Source of the DNA: JAWKWH01 sp040830725
GTDB lineage: Bacteria > Pseudomonadota > Alphaproteobacteria > Rhizobiales > Rhizobiaceae
Direction: 5' to 3'
DNA length: 64,000 bases
NCBI GenBank assembly: GCA_040830725.1
Contig: JBFOMG010000020.1
Span: 44,983-108,982 of the forward strand
A program made the position numbers and the translations under genes. The notes beneath the pieces are model-generated. The model ran no database searches. It had not been told where the DNA came from and saw only the letters and a list, made by a program, of their open reading frames with translations. Position 1 is the stretch's first letter; each line of letters begins with the position of its first letter. Shown piece after piece: positions 60,439-64,000 of this stretch.

Positions 60439-61562
60439 GCATGCATCTCCCGATGTGCCGCGTTGAGCTTTTCCCAGTCGAAACTAACGCCGATACCCGG
60501 TTCATCCGGCGCTACGGCAAGGTGTTGTTCCAGCACCAGTGGCCGCTTTGTGTATTGGTCGATGGGAAAAGAATGGACCTCAAGCCAGCCGGCGTTGCTT
60601 TGTGCCGAAACAAGGCTGACGTGGAGTTCCTGCATGCCGTGGCTGCAGACGGGAATTCCGTGTTTTCGCGAGAGCTCGGCTACCCGCAGCCACCCGGTAA
60701 TTCCGCCGCAATTGGAGGCATCCGGCTGAATGTAACTGAGACGGGCATCTTCGAAGGCGTACTCGAACTCATGGATGGTGTGCAGGTTTTCACCCATAGC
60801 CAGCGGCATTCCGGTTGCCTCTGCGATTCTACCATAACCCTTGTAGTCGTCTGGAATTATCGGTTCTTCAAACCACAACAGATCAAAAGGCGTGAAAGCT
60901 TCGGCGGCAGCAATGGCCTGATCGAGGGACATCGAATAATTCGCATCAACCATGAAGGATATATCCGGCCCGATCAATCGGCGTACCGCCTCTACCCGGG
61001 CAACATCCTCTGCAAGCGTCGGCTGGCCAACCTTGATCTTTACCGCGTTGAGACCGCGATCGAGGTAGTGTTGCATCGAATCGAGCAGTTTTGATTGCGA
61101 GAATGCAAGATCGATCCCGCCACCGTAGGCTCTGCACCGATTGGAAATTCCGCCGGCCAGTTTCCACAACGGTTTGCCGGTTCGTTTGCCGCGCAGATCC
61201 CACAATGCGATGTCGACGGCTGATATCGCAAACGATGCAATTCCGCCGCGTCCGACATAATGAATATGCCAACCCATCGAATCGTAAATCTTCTCGACCT
61301 GGGTTCCATTCTGACCAATGAGGTGAGGTGCCAAGTCGTGTTCGATCATTGAGGCAATCGCCCTGCCGCCACGCCCGCCAGTATAGGTATATCCAGTGCC
61401 GGAAGCACCGTCGGCGAGGTGTACGGTTGCGGTTATCAATTCGAAATGGGTGTGATCACCATGTTTAGCGTCCGTCAGAACCTCGGCGAGCGGCACATCG
61501 AAATGCCGCACCTCGACATTTGCGATCCTGTCCGCATTATTAACGTGACTTGAGGTTGGCAT
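60435..61562 (-). CDS. Enolase-superfamily sugar-acid dehydratase (mandelate racemase type)
   Basis: A 375-residue enzyme. The general-base Lys pair is in NAVKIKVGQPTLAEDVARVE (KxK), metal ligands are in ISFMVDANYSMSLDQAIA, LLWFEEPIIPDDY and AMGENLHTIHEF, and the late His is in GIPVCSHGMQELHVSLV. The MLE/MR group contains galactarate, gluconate and fuconate dehydratases; which one cannot be decided. ATG at 61562 was preferred, with AGGGG upstream; a GTG at 61568 is possible. It starts the catabolic operon. Confidence 0.85.
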   Translation of the reverse strand: MPTSSHVNNADRIANVEVRHFDVPLAEVLTDAKHGDHTHFELITATVHLADGASGTGYTYTGGRGGRAIASMIEHDLAPHLIGQNGTQVEKIYDSMGWHIHYVGRGGIASFAISAVDIALWDLRGKRTGKPLWKLAGGISNRCRAYGGGIDLAFSQSKLLDSMQHYLDRGLNAVKIKVGQPTLAEDVARVEAVRRLIGPDISFMVDANYSMSLDQAIAAAEAFTPFDLLWFEEPIIPDDYKGYGRIAEATGMPLAMGENLHTIHEFEYAFEDARLSYIQPDASNCGGITGWLRVAELSRKHGIPVCSHGMQELHVSLVSAQSNAGWLEVHSFPIDQYTKRPLVLEQHLAVAPDEPGIGVSFDWEKLNAAHREMHA

Positions 61563-61579
61563 ACTCACCCCTGCAAATT

Positions 61580-61692
61580 TTTTGGTATGATCAAATCTAA
61601 CACCTAGTTGACAGAAATCGTCGTATCAGTCAATGTTTACCCAATTTCGTACATTTTCATCATACAATCACTTTTTCGATTGATACCAAATC
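61580..61692. promoter_or_regulatory. Divergent control region with two oppositely oriented TTTGGTAT half-sites
   Basis: TTTGGTATGATCAAAT (61580-61595) faces the dehydratase gene, and ATTGATACCAAATC (61679-61692) carries the same TTTGGTAT word on the other strand near the GntR gene. The two lie about 100 bases apart in the intergenic region. They are good candidates for sites of the GntR protein encoded next door, which would control both operons. Confidence 0.55.
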
Positions 61693-61756
61693 AATCACGC
61701 AATAAAAGAACAGAAGTAGACACGACGCGGTAAACTTGGCCGCTTTTGGAGAGATA

Positions 61757-62464
61757 ATGGCTTCCCAAGACGGTGTTGGCCGTGCTGCAGACCCCGTAGT
61801 GCGCTCCATTGAAGAAGATATTCACAGCGGCGAACTGACCGACGGACAACCATTGCCGACCGAGCGCCATCTCATGGACAAATTCGGTGTCAGCAGAACC
61901 GTGGTGAGAGAGGCCATGCGTTTGCTGTCGTCGCGCGGCCTGGTTGAAGCACGGCCGCGTCATCGGCCAGTCGTGCGCAAACCCGGTTTTGATACAGCGG
62001 TCGACGTCGCCGGATCGATCGTCTCTCACATGCTGAGCCTGCCGGGAGGGGTGAAAAACCTGTTTGACACGCGGATCATGATCGAGGCAGCTCTGGTTCG
62101 GCAAGCCGCAACACACGCCGACAAGCAAAGTATTGTTGCGCTGAAAGCCGCACTTGAAGCGAACGAGGCGGCTGTCGCGGATAGCGAGCTTTTCTATCAG
62201 ACCGACATGAGATTTCACGCGGTCCTCTACGACATTCCAAAAAACCCCGTGTTGCCGGCAATCCACAAGGCATTCACCACCTGGCTTGCACCGCACTGGT
62301 CACAGATGCCACGCTTGCCGGACCGAAACCGCGAGAATTACCGGGCGCATAAAGCAATTTTTGAAGCTATACTGATGCGTGATCCGGACAGCGCTGAAGC
62401 GGCGCTGCGCGATCATTTGGAAGCCGCCTGGTCCCAGGTCCGCGCGACATTCGGGGACATCTGA
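61757..62464 (+). CDS. GntR (FadR-subfamily) transcriptional regulator
   Basis: A 235-residue regulator. The N-terminal winged helix is GELTDGQPLPTERHLMDKFG, followed by VSRTVVREAMRLLSSRGLVE ARPRHRPVV-type residues. The C-terminal FCD domain has FDTRIMIEAALVRQAAT, a DMRFHAVLYDI metal-binding pattern and ENYRAHKAIFEAILMRDPDS. FCD-type regulators usually sense sugar acids, such as uronates or KDG. The ATG at 61757 follows GGAGAG; a TTG at 61736 is less likely. It is probably a repressor of both divergent units. Confidence 0.9.
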   Translation: MASQDGVGRAADPVVRSIEEDIHSGELTDGQPLPTERHLMDKFGVSRTVVREAMRLLSSRGLVEARPRHRPVVRKPGFDTAVDVAGSIVSHMLSLPGGVKNLFDTRIMIEAALVRQAATHADKQSIVALKAALEANEAAVADSELFYQTDMRFHAVLYDIPKNPVLPAIHKAFTTWLAPHWSQMPRLPDRNRENYRAHKAIFEAILMRDPDSAEAALRDHLEAAWSQVRATFGDI

Positions 62465-63403
62465 GTGTCAACGCCAAAGCGTGACATCCGCAATATTGCC
62501 TGCGTTGGCGAAGTCATGATCGAGCTGATTGCGCAAGACAACGGTCGGGCGATACTCGGTGTTGCCGGCGATACCTACAACACCGCCGTTTATCTGGCGC
62601 GCAAGCTGAGAGCTACCGGCAAGCAGGTTTCGTATGTCACGGCACTTGGTACCGATCCATATTCCGATCGCATCATCCGTGCGATCGAGAACCATGGTGT
62701 TCGAACCGCCCACATAGAACGTCGCGCGGAACTGCTGCCCGGTCTCTATGCGATTGATACAGATATTCAAGGTGAGCGAAGCTTCAGCTATTGGCGGTCC
62801 AATTCTGCCGCACGAACCTTGTTCACAGAGCCCTGTGAGATTTCGCTGGCTTCGCTCGACACCTTTGACCTGGTGTTTCTTTCCGGCATTACCATGGCCA
62901 TCCTGCCAGCCGACATCCGCGGTAGATTGATAAACTGGATCGACGAATTTCGCTCCAAGGGCGGAACGATCGCTTACGACAGCAATCATCGACCCAGATT
63001 ATGGGAAAGCGTTGATGTCGCTCGTCAGACAAACGCTGCCATGTGGGCGCGAACGGATATAGCCCTTCCGTCGCTCGATGATGAAATGTTGCTGTTTGAA
63101 GACTTAAACTCCAGCGCGGTGGTTGCCCGGCTGCGTAAACTTGGTGTCCGTCGCGGGGCGCTCAAGCAAGGTGCGGAAGGTCCGCTCATTTTATCCGACC
63201 AACGTGTTCTTACCGATCTGCCGGCGGTCGATCGCGTCGTCGATACCACCGCCGCTGGCGACAGTTTCAACGCCGGATATCTGAGTGCGGTAACGCTTGA
63301 TCTGGACGAGCAAACAGCCGCAAAAACCGGCCATCAACTGGCGGCGCAGGTGATTCAGCATCCTGGAGCAATCATCCCGGAACAGGCGATGATCCAGCAT
63401 TGA
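62465..63403 (+). CDS. kdgK: 2-keto-3-deoxygluconate kinase (PfkB family)
   Basis: A 312-residue ribokinase-fold kinase. The N-terminal part is NIACVGEVMIELIAQDNGRA ILGVAGDTYNTAVYLARKL-type residues, which in this family (GxxxNxAV) binds the sugar. The C-terminal signature is VVDTTAAGDSFNAGYLSAV with the catalytic Asp. This matches KDG kinase more than other PfkB sugar kinases. The start is GTG at 62465, directly after the regulator's stop. It fits a pathway in which the neighbouring dehydratase yields a 2-keto-3-deoxy acid. Confidence 0.85.
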   Translation: MSTPKRDIRNIACVGEVMIELIAQDNGRAILGVAGDTYNTAVYLARKLRATGKQVSYVTALGTDPYSDRIIRAIENHGVRTAHIERRAELLPGLYAIDTDIQGERSFSYWRSNSAARTLFTEPCEISLASLDTFDLVFLSGITMAILPADIRGRLINWIDEFRSKGGTIAYDSNHRPRLWESVDVARQTNAAMWARTDIALPSLDDEMLLFEDLNSSAVVARLRKLGVRRGALKQGAEGPLILSDQRVLTDLPAVDRVVDTTAAGDSFNAGYLSAVTLDLDEQTAAKTGHQLAAQVIQHPGAIIPEQAMIQH

Positions 63404-63404
63404 T

Positions 63405-63572
63405 ATCGCAAATCAGACCGGCGAAATAATTCATTGGCCATCTGCGGAACGTGGCGTCATTCACTCGTGAAGAACGGCATGCTGACGCTACATCACAACC
63501 AGGTGACAAGTTCAGTTCGGTCTCCCTCAACAGCGTGAGAATATCCTCATCCGAACAATGCTTCCGAGCCAT
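63405..63572 (-). pseudogene. Remnant of an IS3-family transposase OrfA
   Basis: The minus-strand frame starts MARKHCSDEDILTLLRETEL, continues SPGCDVASACRSSRVNDATF, and ends shortly after. This is the N-terminus of the IS3-family OrfA (the usual form is MARKRHSDEDIL-like with a DVA.ACR...SDATY helix-turn-helix). Only about 50 codons remain, next to the kdgK stop, with no OrfB. The upstream end CCCCTAAAACTGTGCC (about 63605-63620) resembles an insertion sequence terminus. Confidence 0.75.
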
Positions 63573-63632
63573 CAAAACCTACTCCAAAACTAACCACAAA
63601 TTGGCACAGTTTTAGGGGGCTAAGACCAGCGA

Positions 63633-64000
63633 TCAACGTTCCTCCAAGGCAAATTGAGCCGCCTTCATGAGAGCGGGTAATGCCGTTTTGCGCGGCCATC
63701 CCGAGATCATTGTCTCATAGTTCGGCACTTTGAATTTGCGGCCAAGGATCCGCTGATACTCGTCAAAATATTTTTTGATCCTGTCAGGATTGGATGTCGC
63801 AGCCCCTCCGTGGACCTGATGAAAAGTGCCCTCGCCGGCAAGACAGATGTTGAGGGCATTCTCTCTGGTGACATATCGCTCGAACAGCTCCAGATTGCTC
63901 GTTGATCCCCCTGGAATAATGAACCGCTCGTCATATCCGCCGACTCGTTCAAATGTGGGTCGTGAGACTGCAAAGGCATTGCTTTCGGAGATTTGGCCGG
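63633..64000 (-). CDS. Glycosyltransferase-like protein, C-terminal part, cut by window edge
   Basis: The minus-strand frame is open from the window edge to a TGA at 63633-63635 (about 122 codons). It reads SESNAFAVSRPTFERVGGYD, then LNICLAGEGTFHQVHGGAAT and later RILGRKFKVPNYETMISGWP. The F..VGGYDE.F pattern is typical of family 2 glycosyltransferases, and GEGTFHQ.HGG recalls the rhizobial proteins of that type. The start and the function of the full gene cannot be seen. An IS3 remnant lies just downstream. Confidence 0.6.
   Translation of the reverse strand, partial: GQISESNAFAVSRPTFERVGGYDERFIIPGGSTSNLELFERYVTRENALNICLAGEGTFHQVHGGAATSNPDRIKKYFDEYQRILGRKFKVPNYETMISGWPRKTALPALMKAAQFALEER

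Noticed and set aside
59470..60729. A 419-codon plus-strand open frame
   Set aside because: It lies opposite the zinc dehydrogenase and the start of the dehydratase gene, whose motifs are intact. The translation has no recognisable domain and is a shadow frame of a GC-rich gene.
1..64000. CRISPR array
   Set aside because: No regularly spaced direct repeats of 20-40 bases were seen anywhere in the window.

Overview
The window looks like chromosomal DNA of an alphaproteobacterium of the order Hyphomicrobiales (Rhizobiales). The grounds are a Rhodobacter-type gene transfer agent (GTA) cluster, a Ros/MucR regulator, DUF6456 and DUF5330 proteins, a DivJ-like cell-cycle kinase beside a peptidoglycan-binding protein, betC/betA genes very like those I recall from Sinorhizobium, an Mrp/Pha antiporter operon, GAAC-N7-GAAC (LexA-type) and TTAA-N7 (CtrA-type) sites, and moderately high GC with ATGA-type gene overlaps. 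Genus cannot be fixed from sequence alone.

Layout. (1) 1-9.3 kb, minus strand: the head and tail part of a GTA cluster, running terminase (g1, g2), portal, g3.5, prohead protease, capsid, head-tail connectors, tail tube, tail chaperones g10/g10.1, tape measure, g12 and the start of g13, which is cut by the window edge. Nearly every gene overlaps the next. g10 ends in an A_AAC_CCT heptamer immediately before its stop; a -1 slip there leads straight into g10.1, which has no start codon of its own. A 49-codon ORF overlaps its neighbours at both ends. A promoter with a palindrome in its spacer precedes g1. (2) 9.6-21 kb: a class A penicillin-binding protein, a DUF1214/DUF1254 pair, DUF2336, DUF1491, a peptidoglycan-binding protein, a DivJ-like histidine kinase, DUF5330, SufE, DUF6456, a DnaA-like HTH protein and MucR with a clear terminator. 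(3) 21.3-27.2 kb, minus: seven-gene Mrp (Pha) Na+/H+ antiporter operon. (4) 27.4-37.6 kb: MsrB, an SH3-like secreted protein, oligopeptidase B, two cytochromes c, SodB, IlvE, a haloacid dehalogenase, a Rieske oxygenase and a HerA-type ATPase. (5) 37.8-46.5 kb: methylmalonyl-CoA mutase mutAB, a MazE/Doc-type toxin-antitoxin pair, a Tat-exported repeat protein, a Rhizobium etli-type asparaginase, DUF3750 and a thiolase. (6) 46.7-50.9 kb: choline sulfatase, a threonine dehydratase-like enzyme and choline dehydrogenase, an osmoprotection/choline catabolic operon. (7) 50.9-55.4 kb: a GFA protein, a GDP-mannose pyrophosphorylase fused to an AGE-family sugar isomerase, phosphomannomutase and tRNA-Pro(CGG). 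(8) 55.9-58.3 kb: glpR-glpD. (9) 58.6-63.4 kb: a divergent sugar-acid catabolic locus (SDR, zinc dehydrogenase, enolase-superfamily dehydratase; GntR regulator, KDG kinase) with half-sites in the shared control region. (10) 63.4-64 kb: an IS3-type transposase remnant and the 3' part of a glycosyltransferase-like gene.

The most interesting features are small ones: the g10/g10.1 frameshift site, the 49-codon GTA gene, the GTA promoter and palindrome, and candidate operators for LexA, CtrA, the toxin-antitoxin pair, the betC divergent region, GlpR and the sugar-acid locus. No CRISPR array, integrase or complete insertion sequence was seen.
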